Assembly: GCA_008933675.1 (NCBI GenBank)
Contig: WBUO01000021.1
Span: forward strand, 1-33,381
Length of the DNA: 33,381 nucleotides
From: Dechloromonas sp.
GTDB taxonomy: Bacteria; Pseudomonadota; Gammaproteobacteria; Burkholderiales; Rhodocyclaceae
Reading direction: 5' to 3'
Made by a program: the position numbers and the translations under genes. Within the stretch, counting starts at the first letter, position 1; every line of letters starts with the position of its first letter. Below, one piece after another: positions 7,739 to 16,131 of the stretch. Under the pieces are notes generated by a model. It was not told the DNA's origin, searched no databases, and saw nothing but the letters and a program-made list of their open reading frames with translations.

Positions 7739-9774
7739 CGCTCGCCCCCCTCGTGTCCGTGGCGGATACCGTCGAGGAACTGCTGGGCCCCCGGATAGGG
7801 CTTGGTGATCAGGCTGACTAGAATGATGGTGACGAATCCGGCGACGATACCGAAGACACCGGCTGAAGTGGATTGCACATGGAACCAAGGATCCATTTTC
7901 AGATTATGTATGCCCAGCCAGGCTATGCCGTCGAACTCGACCCGGATGATGTAATAGACCGTCAGCAGCACGCCGACCAGCATGCCGGCGAGTGCCCCTG
8001 TACGGGTGGCGCGGTTCCAGAAAATGCCGAGCACGAGCGCCGGGAAAAAGGCCGAGCCGGCAATCGAGAAGGCCCAGGCCACCATCGACAGGATGGTTCC
8101 CGGCTTTTCGGCAGCCACGGTTGCAGCCAGGACGGCAACCAGCAGGAGCAGTGATTTGGATATCACCAGACGGAACTGGGTCGATGCGTTGGGACGCATG
8201 ATGCGGTAATAGACGTCGTGCGACAGGGCGCTGGTAATGGTCAGCAACAGACCGTCGGCGGTCGATAGCGCAGCGGCCAGCGCACCGGCGGCAACGAGGC
8301 CGGAGATGACATAGGGCATGCCGGCAATTTCCGGCGTGGCCAGCACGATCACGTCGGGGTTCAGCGAAAGCTCGGCGAGCTGCAGGATTCCGTCGCGATT
8401 GATGTCCTCGATGCTGACCAGGCCCACCTTGGTCCATGCGGCAACCCAGCCGGGCAGCTTGGCGATGGGAATCTCGGCCAGATGCTTGAGCACTTCAAAC
8501 TTGGCGAATACCGCGTACGCCGGAGCGGTGATGTAGAGAATCAGAATGAAGAGCAGCGACCAGAATACCGACTCGCGCGCCTGGCGGACCGTCGGCGTCG
8601 TATAGAAACGAATCAGGACGTGCGGCAGCGCGGCGGTACCAACGGTCAGGCAGAAGATCAGGGCGAGGAAGTTGATTTTCTGCGAATACTGGACCTCCGG
8701 TGTCTCTCCCGGGAAGGCTTCGGCATGATGACTGGGCGGCTGGCTACGCTCGACCGCAGCAAACATTTCCTTTTCCCAACGGACACGCGCCTGCTCGGCA
8801 TCCTGCGGCAGTTCGCGGCGCTGCCGTTCAAGGACGACGATGTCACGCATCTGCGCGTCGCTGGCCTTCAGGCGGTTGATCTCGTTGGACAGGTACTCGC
8901 GCTCGTGATTGAGCGAGTCGGGTAACTGCATGATCTTCTGCGCGTAAGTATCCGCCCGCTCGAGAAACAGCTGGCGCACCTCCTGTTCGGCCGGCGTGTG
9001 GAACAGCCTTTCCTCCAGTTGCGTGACTTCCTGCAGGACCTTGCCGTAGACCAGTTGCGGCACGGCGACACCGGTGACGTTGTAGGAAAGGATGGCCACG
9101 GGGGCGACGTAAGCGACGATGAGGATCACGTACTGTGCCACCTGCGTCCACGTCACCGCCCGCATCCCGCCCAGGAAGGAGCAGACGAGAATGCCGGCCA
9201 GGCCGACGAAGACGCCGATCTCGAACTGCAGACTGACGAAGCGGCTGGTGATGACCCCGACACCGTAGATCTGGGCGACGACATAAACGAAGGAGGCGAG
9301 AATGGCAGCCGCAACGGCGACCAGACGTATGGCATTGCCGCCGTAGCGGGCGCCGAGAAAGTCGGGAATGGTGTACTGGCCGAAACGTCGCAGATAGGGG
9401 GCCAGCAACAACGCCACCAGGACGAAGCCGCCAGTCCAGCCAATGATGTAGGCAAGGCCCTGGAATCCCGTCAGATAGAGGGTACCGGCCAGGCCCATGA
9501 AGGAGGCGGCGCTCATCCAGTCGGCACCGGTAGCCATGCCGTTGAAGAAGGCCGGCACGCGGCGGCCGGCAATGTAGTACTCGGAAACGTCCGAGGTGCG
9601 GCTGGCGATGCCGATCGCCGCGTACATGGTGATGGTGAAGAACAGGAAGGCGTAGCCGATCCAGCGCGGCGGCATGCCCTGGCGTTCGAAGAAGGCCAGG
9701 GCCAGCACGAACAGCAGGAAACTGCCCGTGTAGTACAGGTAGTAGCGCTGCAGCCGTGTCAGGGGGCCACGCAT
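7735..9774 (-). CDS. Sodium:solute symporter, VC_2705-type large subunit (probable acetate/monocarboxylate uptake)
   Basis: This SLC5/SSS-family permease (679 residues) is related to ActP. It has about 13 membrane helices, with the conserved N-terminal SDVSEYYIAGRRVPAFFNGM, ATGADWMSAASFMGLAGTLY and GLVAAGALAAALSTADGLLL segments that line the Na+/substrate site. It is longer than E. coli ActP (549 residues). A charged insert at about 243-365, predicted coiled coil from its Leu/Glu/Arg repeats, lies between helices; I recall this as typical of the VC_2705-type large subunits. Neighbours acs, DUF4212 and the SLC5-linked kinase argue for acetate or a similar short acid as substrate, but the substrate is an inference. 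The stop overlaps the DUF4212 start. Confidence 0.92.
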   Translation of the reverse strand: MRGPLTRLQRYYLYYTGSFLLFVLALAFFERQGMPPRWIGYAFLFFTITMYAAIGIASRTSDVSEYYIAGRRVPAFFNGMATGADWMSAASFMGLAGTLYLTGFQGLAYIIGWTGGFVLVALLLAPYLRRFGQYTIPDFLGARYGGNAIRLVAVAAAILASFVYVVAQIYGVGVITSRFVSLQFEIGVFVGLAGILVCSFLGGMRAVTWTQVAQYVILIVAYVAPVAILSYNVTGVAVPQLVYGKVLQEVTQLEERLFHTPAEQEVRQLFLERADTYAQKIMQLPDSLNHEREYLSNEINRLKASDAQMRDIVVLERQRRELPQDAEQARVRWEKEMFAAVERSQPPSHHAEAFPGETPEVQYSQKINFLALIFCLTVGTAALPHVLIRFYTTPTVRQARESVFWSLLFILILYITAPAYAVFAKFEVLKHLAEIPIAKLPGWVAAWTKVGLVSIEDINRDGILQLAELSLNPDVIVLATPEIAGMPYVISGLVAAGALAAALSTADGLLLTITSALSHDVYYRIMRPNASTQFRLVISKSLLLLVAVLAATVAAEKPGTILSMVAWAFSIAGSAFFPALVLGIFWNRATRTGALAGMLVGVLLTVYYIIRVEFDGIAWLGIHNLKMDPWFHVQSTSAGVFGIVAGFVTIILVSLITKPYPGAQQFLDGIRHGHEGGER

Positions 9775-9784
9775 CCGGCCGGTC

Positions 9785-10456
9785 TTAGTGAATCCGCCGC
9801 AGGAAGCTGCTAGCGCGGGACTCCCCGATCAGCTTTGCCGCCGTGTCGATACCCTTGCCGTTGGCGCGGACCAGCAGCATCTGGAACAGACGGGCGAGCA
9901 AAAGCGAATTCTCCATGGCATTGCGGCGCCCGCTGCCGACATCGAGGCCGAAAGCTTCCAGCCAGTGATCGAGCGGCATCACCTTGTTGCCCTTGTCCGG
10001 GAACATCGAAGGCAGCAACCAGGCAAGGTCGATCCATGACGGCTGGAAATCGACACCGAGGCGTTCCTTGCAGGCTCGCTGCAGAAAACCACCAACATAG
10101 GGCACGTGATAGGTAACCAGCGGCCCTTTGTCGACGAGTTGCAGAAAGGCGAGCAAACGCCGCTCGATCGCGCCGCCCTCTTCGCCCCCCGCCGGGAAAT
10201 CGACATACAGGGTATCCCCGGGAACAATCGAGGCCTGAAAGACCGACGAGGTGGCAATCCCCTGCAACTGATCGTTCTCCGGATCAGTACCGGTGGTCGC
10301 GACATCGATCACCCGATAGCGGGTATGGAAATGCAGCCCGTCCAGTGCCGGCGCGGCACTTTCCCGCCAGGCCTCGAGTGCGCTTCGCACGTCGCCCGGC
10401 AGATTTTCCGGAGTGCCGCCCTTGAACAGGAATTTCTTGATCCCGAACATGATCAT
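9785..10456 (-). CDS. DnaQ-fold (3'-5' exonuclease-like) protein with lost catalytic residues
   Basis: The 223-residue protein aligns by eye with the DEDDh exonuclease fold, but the active site is eroded. Exo I reads DVATTG (D51, with Ala53 where Glu is needed). Exo II reads YHVPYVGGFL, with Val118 for Asn and Gly122 for Asp. Exo III reads RRNAMENS, with Arg178 for His and Asn183 for Asp. Only D51 of the five catalytic residues remains, so nuclease activity is unlikely; a binding or scaffold role is an inference. It begins with an ATGA overlap with the DUF294 gene upstream and ends ten bases before the symporter ATG. Start 10450 is equally possible. Compare the intact exonuclease domain fused in the gene at 13510-15678. 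Confidence 0.8.
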   Translation of the reverse strand: MIMFGIKKFLFKGGTPENLPGDVRSALEAWRESAAPALDGLHFHTRYRVIDVATTGTDPENDQLQGIATSSVFQASIVPGDTLYVDFPAGGEEGGAIERRLLAFLQLVDKGPLVTYHVPYVGGFLQRACKERLGVDFQPSWIDLAWLLPSMFPDKGNKVMPLDHWLEAFGLDVGSGRRNAMENSLLLARLFQMLLVRANGKGIDTAAKLIGESRASSFLRRIH

Positions 10457-12426
10457 TGCACCTGATAATCGAGCTTGAGGCGCGACTGTATCTTGCGGGC
10501 CTGACGGAAGGATTCCTTGAGGATCCGGCGATCAAGCTCATTGAGTTTTTCAGGATCGATCAGGTTATCGCCCTGGCGACCCGGCTCGCCTTCCAGGTAC
10601 TGGTGCTGCAGGCGCAACAACTGAATGAAATTGAGGCCGTCAAGTACCGCGTTGATCTCTTCCGGCTTGGTGGACAGACGTTGCGAAGCCAGACGCAGGC
10701 GCTGGATTGAATTGGTGTTGTGCACGCCAGTGGCCAGCGCATAAATGCGGGCAACGTCGACGAAGATGCGCGAGCCATATTTCTTGAGGTCGATCTTGCC
10801 GGGATGCTCCGGCTCGAGATCGGTGACGAAATCGCGGATCTTGCCGAGTGGCGGTCCGACCTCCAGTGCGTTGCGCGCCATGGCCTGCAGGAAGACCGGC
10901 GTCGCCGAGGCCTGCGACAGCAGATGGCGGCGCATGCTGTCGGCCAGTTCGCTCTTGCCGAACAATGGCCGGAAATCGAAGAAGATGGTGGCATTGAGCA
11001 GGGCCTTCGGTTCCGGCGTGCGGATCCATTTGCTGAACTGCCCCTTCCACTCCTCCAGCGTCATGCACCACTGCGGATTGCTGGCCATGATGTTGCCTTT
11101 GCACAGCGGGAAACCAACGGCATCCAGATCCTTGTTGGTATCGAGCGCAAAGGCCAGGAAGCGCTGCTTGAGTGCATCCTTCTCCATCCCTTCGGGAACC
11201 GTGAAGACGATGCCGTTATCCTGGTCGGTACTGAAGGTCTGCTCGTCGCGCCCTTCCGAACCGAAAGCCAGCCAGGCCCAGTCGATGCCCTCGAAACTGT
11301 GCCTTTCCAGATTGAGCTGGATGACCCGACGGGTCAGCGCATCGTTCAGGGCCGAGATGAATTGCGTCAATTGCTCCGAACCAATGCCCTGGGCCAGCAT
11401 GTTGAAGGATAGCTGACGGACATCAGCCGCCGATTGCTTGAGGGCTTCGACATTGGGCGCCGATTCGATGGTCTGGCGAATCTGGCGGAGGCCGATACGC
11501 TGCAGGGCGAACAGATCGCGTTCGGAAACGACCCCGGTCAGGGCACCGGCATGATTGGTGACCAGCACATGGCGAATGCCGTGCGTGGCCATGGCCAGCA
11601 TCGCATCGTAGGCAGTGGCATGCTCCTCCAGCGTCAGCGGCGTAGCCGACATGGCCTGGCTGATCGGCGCGCTGAGCGGCAGATCGGCGAGCACCACACG
11701 ATCAAGCAGGTCGCTGCGGGTGAAGATACCAACCGGCTTCTTCTCGGTATCGGTGACCACCATCGAGCCGATGCCGACCCGCGACATGGTTTCCAGGGCT
11801 TCGCGCAATGGCGTATCGGGCGTGACGGAAAGCGGATTGCGGGCACCGATGCCTTCCAGCGGCGAGTTGAGCGTCTGCTGTTCGCTGGCCTTCTGGGCAA
11901 ACTGCTGCTGCAACTGACGACGCGACTGATCGAGCAGGCTGGCGATGTACTGGGTGCAGAAGAGATTGAACTCGGGGCTGCTGGCCATCAGCGCCAGATA
12001 GTCCTCAGCCGGCAGCTGGTAGCAGAAGGTATCCTCGACCGCGGTATAGATGTTGGTCGACGGACGCCCGGCTGTCACCGCGCCGATCGGAAAGCTTTCG
12101 CCCGCCCCCAGGCTGAGGATGGAATATTCGGTGACGGTAACCTCACCGGCCTGACGCGCCTGGACCTTGCCGGATTCGATCAGGTAGAAAAAACGGACGA
12201 TGCCGGCGTCCGGTCCGATGATTTCGCTGCCAGCCGGGTAGAAGACGATTTGCGCCTTCTCGCCGAAGGTCTGCAGGGCCGCTGCCGACATCTTGTTGAA
12301 GGGTGCATGTTTTTTCAGGAAGGCCTGCGTGTTGCCAGCCATCCGGCGCCGGCCATCATCGCGCAATTCGGCCCCGATCGCAGCAAGCGATTCGTCCCCC
12401 GGCCCGCCAGACATGTTCTCGGACAT
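10453..12426 (-). CDS. cNMP-binding/CBS/DUF294 putative nucleotidyltransferase
   Basis: The 657-residue signalling protein contains a cyclic-nucleotide-binding-like domain (about 40-145), a CBS pair (about 195-305), a DUF294 nucleotidyltransferase core (about 340-490) and the DUF294 C-terminal helical domain. The core has the Pol-beta-type motif FGSEGRDEQTFSTDQDNG, with G389-S390 and D401/D403, and a third candidate acid D484 in IFFDFRPL. The fold resembles the GlnD uridylyltransferase region, so transfer of a nucleotide to a protein is a reasonable inference, not a known activity. ATG 12426 has GGGGGTGA upstream and is preferred to a TTG at 12450. It lies 20 bases after its shorter paralogue. 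Confidence 0.87.
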   Translation of the reverse strand: MSENMSGGPGDESLAAIGAELRDDGRRRMAGNTQAFLKKHAPFNKMSAAALQTFGEKAQIVFYPAGSEIIGPDAGIVRFFYLIESGKVQARQAGEVTVTEYSILSLGAGESFPIGAVTAGRPSTNIYTAVEDTFCYQLPAEDYLALMASSPEFNLFCTQYIASLLDQSRRQLQQQFAQKASEQQTLNSPLEGIGARNPLSVTPDTPLREALETMSRVGIGSMVVTDTEKKPVGIFTRSDLLDRVVLADLPLSAPISQAMSATPLTLEEHATAYDAMLAMATHGIRHVLVTNHAGALTGVVSERDLFALQRIGLRQIRQTIESAPNVEALKQSAADVRQLSFNMLAQGIGSEQLTQFISALNDALTRRVIQLNLERHSFEGIDWAWLAFGSEGRDEQTFSTDQDNGIVFTVPEGMEKDALKQRFLAFALDTNKDLDAVGFPLCKGNIMASNPQWCMTLEEWKGQFSKWIRTPEPKALLNATIFFDFRPLFGKSELADSMRRHLLSQASATPVFLQAMARNALEVGPPLGKIRDFVTDLEPEHPGKIDLKKYGSRIFVDVARIYALATGVHNTNSIQRLRLASQRLSTKPEEINAVLDGLNFIQLLRLQHQYLEGEPGRQGDNLIDPEKLNELDRRILKESFRQARKIQSRLKLDYQVQ

Positions 12427-12446
12427 GGTTGTGTCACCCCCTGTTT

Positions 12447-13505
12447 TCAAAGTGCATAGTTTAACTTGAGACGCTGTTGAAGACGCCGCGCCTGGCGCAG
12501 CGATTCGAGCAGGATCGCGCTATCGACCTCATGCAGCGCCGATGGTTTGAAGCCCTGACTGATCACTTCATCGCCGCTGCGATCACGCAACTGCTGCGCG
12601 AGGCGCAGGCGCAGGACATGCGAAAAAGCCGCTTCGGCTGCCGCAATCTCGCCAGGCGTCATGCCGGCTTCCCGGCCAGCCAGACGCAGGCGCTCGCCCG
12701 TATTGACGGCCGCAACGCCAGTAGCCAGCGCAAGGATGCGGGCTGCATCAACGAAGATGCGGCTACCCGACTTCTTCAAGTCGAGACCGCCCTCCTCATC
12801 GGCCGCCAGGACGCCGCGGAAGTTGAGCGGCACGCCGGCCTGCAAGGCGTTTGCCGCCAGCAGATGCTGAAAGACCGGAGTATCTGTGGTCAGTGCCAGA
12901 ATCAGCGTGCGCAGACGCTCGGCCAGGGACTGCTGCCCGAAGAGCGGGCGCAGATCGAAGAAGATCGTCGCATTGAGCAGGGCCGTCGGTTCCGGCCGGC
13001 GGACCCAGTCGATGAAGCGCTCGCGCCACTCGTCGAAGGACAGGCACCAGTCAGGATTGCCGGCCATGATCTGGCCGCTGCACAAGGCGAAGCCGCAGTC
13101 GGCAAGACGCTGGTTGACCTCGCGGGCAAAGGGCAGGAAGAGTTCGCGCAGCGCATCCGCCTCACGACCATCGCTGGCATTGAAGACCAGTCCATTGTCC
13201 TGGTCCGTGACAAAGGTCTGCTCGTAGCGCCCCTCGGAGCCCATGGCCAGCCAACACCAGTCGACCGAGGGGAGACGGTGTTTGCGGCTGACGAGAATGA
13301 TCAGCCGTTGGCTCAGGCGGTCGTTGCATGCCGAAACCAGGCGCGTCATCGCCTGTCCGTCCAGACCACGACCGGCCATCGCGAACAGGAAATGCCGCAG
13401 GCGCGCGGCCAGCTCCGGTGCGGCATCGAGCGCTTCAAGCCCGGCCAGTTCGGCGAGCAGACGATCCTGCTCGCCGGCCGGCAGGAAGGCGTCGCTTTCG
13501 TCCAT
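12447..13505 (-). CDS. DUF294 putative nucleotidyltransferase, short paralogue without sensor domains
   Basis: The 352-residue product corresponds to the C-terminal half of the adjacent cNMP/CBS/DUF294 protein. Matching blocks are AMGSEGRYEQTFVTDQDNG, CSGQIMAGNPDWCLSFDEWRE, RRPEPTALLNATIFFDLRPLFG and KKSGSRIFVDAARILALATGV. The nucleotidyltransferase acids are kept. The cNMP and CBS domains are absent, replaced by about 35 N-terminal residues. It looks like a tandem duplication followed by loss or gain of the sensor part. The ATG at 13505 is four bases past the stop of the upstream kinase/exonuclease gene. The two paralogues might form heteromers, one regulatory and one catalytic; this is an inference. 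Confidence 0.85.
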   Translation of the reverse strand: MDESDAFLPAGEQDRLLAELAGLEALDAAPELAARLRHFLFAMAGRGLDGQAMTRLVSACNDRLSQRLIILVSRKHRLPSVDWCWLAMGSEGRYEQTFVTDQDNGLVFNASDGREADALRELFLPFAREVNQRLADCGFALCSGQIMAGNPDWCLSFDEWRERFIDWVRRPEPTALLNATIFFDLRPLFGQQSLAERLRTLILALTTDTPVFQHLLAANALQAGVPLNFRGVLAADEEGGLDLKKSGSRIFVDAARILALATGVAAVNTGERLRLAGREAGMTPGEIAAAEAAFSHVLRLRLAQQLRDRSGDEVISQGFKPSALHEVDSAILLESLRQARRLQQRLKLNYAL

Positions 13506-13509
13506 CGGT

Positions 13510-15678
13510 CTAGTACTTGATGCGCGCGAAATAGGTTTTCTCGGCGGCTTCCAGCGCCTGGCGGACCGTCACGATGCCCTTTTCCTCAAGCATCGGCAGC
13601 AGCTTGAGGAAGACTTCGCCGGTAGCGACGGCATCCTCCAGTGCGTTGTGGCGGGTATCGATATTGATGCCCAGGCGCTCGAGAATGGCATCGAGCTTGT
13701 GCGACTCCTGATTGGGATGCACAACGGCCGAGAGCAGTAGCGTATCGAGCACCGGCTGCGAGAAACGCAACCCGGTACGCTCTTCCTTGAGTTGCAGGAA
13801 ACGCATGTCGAAGGCCGCATTGTGGGCAATCAGCACCGTGTCTTCACAGAACTCGTGGAAAGCCGGCAGGACGACGTCAATGTTGGGCTTGCCACGCACC
13901 ATGTCCTCGGTGATCCCGTGAATGGGAATGGACTCGGGTTTGAGCGGAATTTCGGGATCGACGATCTGGTCGAAAATCTCCTGCTTGAGCAAGCGGTTAT
14001 TGACGATGCGGGCGGCACCGATCTGGATGATCTCGTCGCCCTTCGACGGTTCGAGACCGGTTGTCTCGGTATCGAACACCGTGTAGGTCAATTCGGAGAG
14101 CTTGCGATCGAGGTCGATCGACTTGTCGGCGAAGTTGAACAGGTCGAAATCGTAGTACTCCGGCCGGCCGCTCCCCCGCTTGCGATCCTCGGCTTCGGCC
14201 TCGATCTCCGGCGTCGCCACCGGCAGCACGAAACGGAAATAGGCACGATGCGCCGCCTTTTCACGCTGATACCATATCTCACCGCCATGCCGGTCGATGA
14301 CGTCGCGCAGGGACAGCGGACTGGCCTCGCTACCGATCTGCATGGCATCCATTTCCCAAGTGTAGAAGGTCTCCGACGACATCGCCGGCCCGGCCCAGAT
14401 GAGGTCGAGATAGGCGAGCTTGCCCTCGGAAGTCAGGCGGAAGCGCAATTCGCGCGGCTCGTAGTGATCCTGCAGCTTGCCGGCCAGGAAAACCAGCGCA
14501 AAGACCAGCGAGAAACTGTCGGCCTTGATCCACAGGGCATCGTCCAGCTCTTCGGTCTTCGTCGGCAGTTTCAGCTTGTCGTCGATGCGCCGCTGGGCGG
14601 CGGCAATCAGGTCGATGCCGAGTACGTCTTCGAGCGGCCAGCGCGTCTTCATCGAATCGGAGAAGTCGACCATGGTCTGGTCGAGCCGCTGACTCATCTT
14701 CGCCGCCTCATCGGCGACGACACTGACGAAACGTTCGCGCAGCTCGGCTTCCATGTCGGGATAGTCGATCAGATTGCCGACCGCCGCACGGATGTTGCCG
14801 AGGGCTGCACGGCTGCCTTCGGTAAGCGAATGCAGCACCTGGTCGCGCCGTGCCTCCTGCTCGATGCTGCGCGTGATGTTTTCCACAGTCAGCACGTAGC
14901 CGGACATTGCGGCATCGCCATCGGCTCCCGGCGCGAGGACCGGCACCATCTGCACGCGCAGCAGCTGGCCGCCGCGCGTCGTCGTGATGAAGTTGGAGAT
15001 CGCCGACTTGCCGGCGCTCAGACGCTGACGGATGACCTCCTGGGCGTGTTCGACCTGGCTCTTTTCAAGAATGGAGTGGATGGATCGGCCAAGGCCGATC
15101 AGCGCCCCGCCGGAGACCGAGGTCGGCCCCTGCGCCAGAGCCTTGAACTGCAGACGGGCGCGGTTGTTGTACAGGAGGATGCGGCCATCGAGATTGCAGA
15201 CGACGACGGCCTGGGCCAGTTCCGACATCAGCGCGGCGAGACGGTTCTTCTCCTCCTCGACCGAGGCCTTGGCCCGGGCGATCTGCGAATCGACATCGTC
15301 CATCAGCACATCGCGCTGCTGCGCCAGATCGTTGGCCGCACTCGCCAGTTGCTGGACCTCCGGCGGCCCCTCGAGGCTGACGCGGAAGTTGCGGTTGGCA
15401 CTGAGCATCAGGCGTAACGTTTCGGCCATGCGCAGCAGGCCTTCGACATACTGCTTGAACAGCTTGTGCAGCACGGCGACGCCAATGGCGAAGCCGAACA
15501 TGGTCATCATCGTGCCGACCGGCAGACGCGACATGAGCAGTTCGGTCAACATGAGGCGTTCAGCCTCCTTCATGTCGACCCAGACGAGAAAGGACGTCAC
15601 GACGAACGGCCCGGTCATCAGCAATCCGAGGACGCAGACGGCGAGCAGGAAACGGTATTTTGCCTTCATGGCATTCAT
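13510..15678 (-). CDS. Membrane PAS/degenerate histidine-kinase protein fused to an intact DEDDh 3'-5' exonuclease
   Basis: The 722-residue fusion has two membrane helices (about 10-32 and 54-72), a HAMP-like stretch and coiled coil, a PAS-like domain (about 145-270), a kinase-like region (about 280-490) and a DnaQ-type exonuclease (about 530-710). In the kinase region the expected H-box histidine is Glu287 (EGSRAALGNIRA in place of HELRTPLTSIRA) and the ATP N-box is not recognisable, so it should not autophosphorylate. The exonuclease is complete: D536/E538 in FDTETTG, D624 in IAHNAAFDMRF, H677 and D682 in RHNALEDA. The start is 15678 or 15669; a 16-base palindrome abuts the first. The context is the acetate operon rather than DNA repair. 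The substrate is unknown; a nucleotide or nucleotidylated protein is possible. Confidence 0.85.
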   Translation of the reverse strand: MNAMKAKYRFLLAVCVLGLLMTGPFVVTSFLVWVDMKEAERLMLTELLMSRLPVGTMMTMFGFAIGVAVLHKLFKQYVEGLLRMAETLRLMLSANRNFRVSLEGPPEVQQLASAANDLAQQRDVLMDDVDSQIARAKASVEEEKNRLAALMSELAQAVVVCNLDGRILLYNNRARLQFKALAQGPTSVSGGALIGLGRSIHSILEKSQVEHAQEVIRQRLSAGKSAISNFITTTRGGQLLRVQMVPVLAPGADGDAAMSGYVLTVENITRSIEQEARRDQVLHSLTEGSRAALGNIRAAVGNLIDYPDMEAELRERFVSVVADEAAKMSQRLDQTMVDFSDSMKTRWPLEDVLGIDLIAAAQRRIDDKLKLPTKTEELDDALWIKADSFSLVFALVFLAGKLQDHYEPRELRFRLTSEGKLAYLDLIWAGPAMSSETFYTWEMDAMQIGSEASPLSLRDVIDRHGGEIWYQREKAAHRAYFRFVLPVATPEIEAEAEDRKRGSGRPEYYDFDLFNFADKSIDLDRKLSELTYTVFDTETTGLEPSKGDEIIQIGAARIVNNRLLKQEIFDQIVDPEIPLKPESIPIHGITEDMVRGKPNIDVVLPAFHEFCEDTVLIAHNAAFDMRFLQLKEERTGLRFSQPVLDTLLLSAVVHPNQESHKLDAILERLGINIDTRHNALEDAVATGEVFLKLLPMLEEKGIVTVRQALEAAEKTYFARIKY

Positions 15679-15694
15679 CCCAATCTAGATTGGG
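15679..15694. promoter_or_regulatory. Perfect 16-bp palindrome at the start of the kinase/exonuclease gene
   Basis: CCCAATCTAGATTGGG is an exact palindrome lying immediately before the ATG at 15678, in the 64-base gap after the receiver gene. It could be a dimeric operator or, in mRNA, a structure covering the ribosome site. No regulator is identified. Confidence 0.45.
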
Positions 15695-15742
15695 CGGCGA
15701 CGCAACCCGCCTGGCGGGCCGGCATTCGCCGCCATCGCGCCA

Positions 15743-16114
15743 TCAGGCGACGCCGAGCATGTCCTTGACCTTGGCCACCAGTTCCTTGGTCGAGAAGGGC
15801 TTGGTGACGTAGGCGTCGGCACCGATGGCCAGACCTTTGGCCACTTCCGTGTCGCGCCCCTTGGCGGTCAGCATCAGGATCAGCAAGCCGGCGCGCGACG
15901 GGTCGGCACGCAGGGCCTCGCAGACCTCGAAGCCGGATTTCTTCGGCATCATCACGTCGAGCAGCAGCAGATCGGGATTGAAGGCGGCCACCTTGGCCAG
16001 CGCTTCCTCACCGTCGTTGGCGACGGCGACCTCGAACCCCTCTTTCTTCATGAGGAATTCGAGAGAAATGACGATGTTGGGTTCGTCATCGACGATCAGA
16101 ATCTTGTGAGCCAT
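15743..16114 (-). CDS. Stand-alone response regulator receiver (CheY-like)
   Basis: The 123-residue protein is a single REC domain with complete phosphorylation chemistry: acidic pair in VDDEP, phospho-acceptor Asp53 in LLLLDVMMPKKSG, Thr in LMLTAKG and Lys in YVTKPFS. No DNA-binding or enzymatic output domain follows. The ATG at 16114 has GGGAGA upstream, and the gene begins 17 bases after the SLC5-kinase stop, so it is the likely phosphorylation partner. In the Pseudomonas CbrA and Vibrio CrbS systems the partner regulator has a DNA-binding output; none is in this window. Output is therefore probably by protein contact, perhaps with the downstream PAS/exonuclease or DUF294 proteins (inference). 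Confidence 0.93.
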   Translation of the reverse strand: MAHKILIVDDEPNIVISLEFLMKKEGFEVAVANDGEEALAKVAAFNPDLLLLDVMMPKKSGFEVCEALRADPSRAGLLILMLTAKGRDTEVAKGLAIGADAYVTKPFSTKELVAKVKDMLGVA

Positions 16115-16131
16115 GAGTTGAGTCTCCCTTG

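Noticed and set aside
13792-15417. 541-codon plus-strand frame opposite the kinase/exonuclease gene
   Set aside because: Antisense shadow. The minus-strand frame has recognisable PAS and DEDDh motifs and ordered overlaps with its neighbours.
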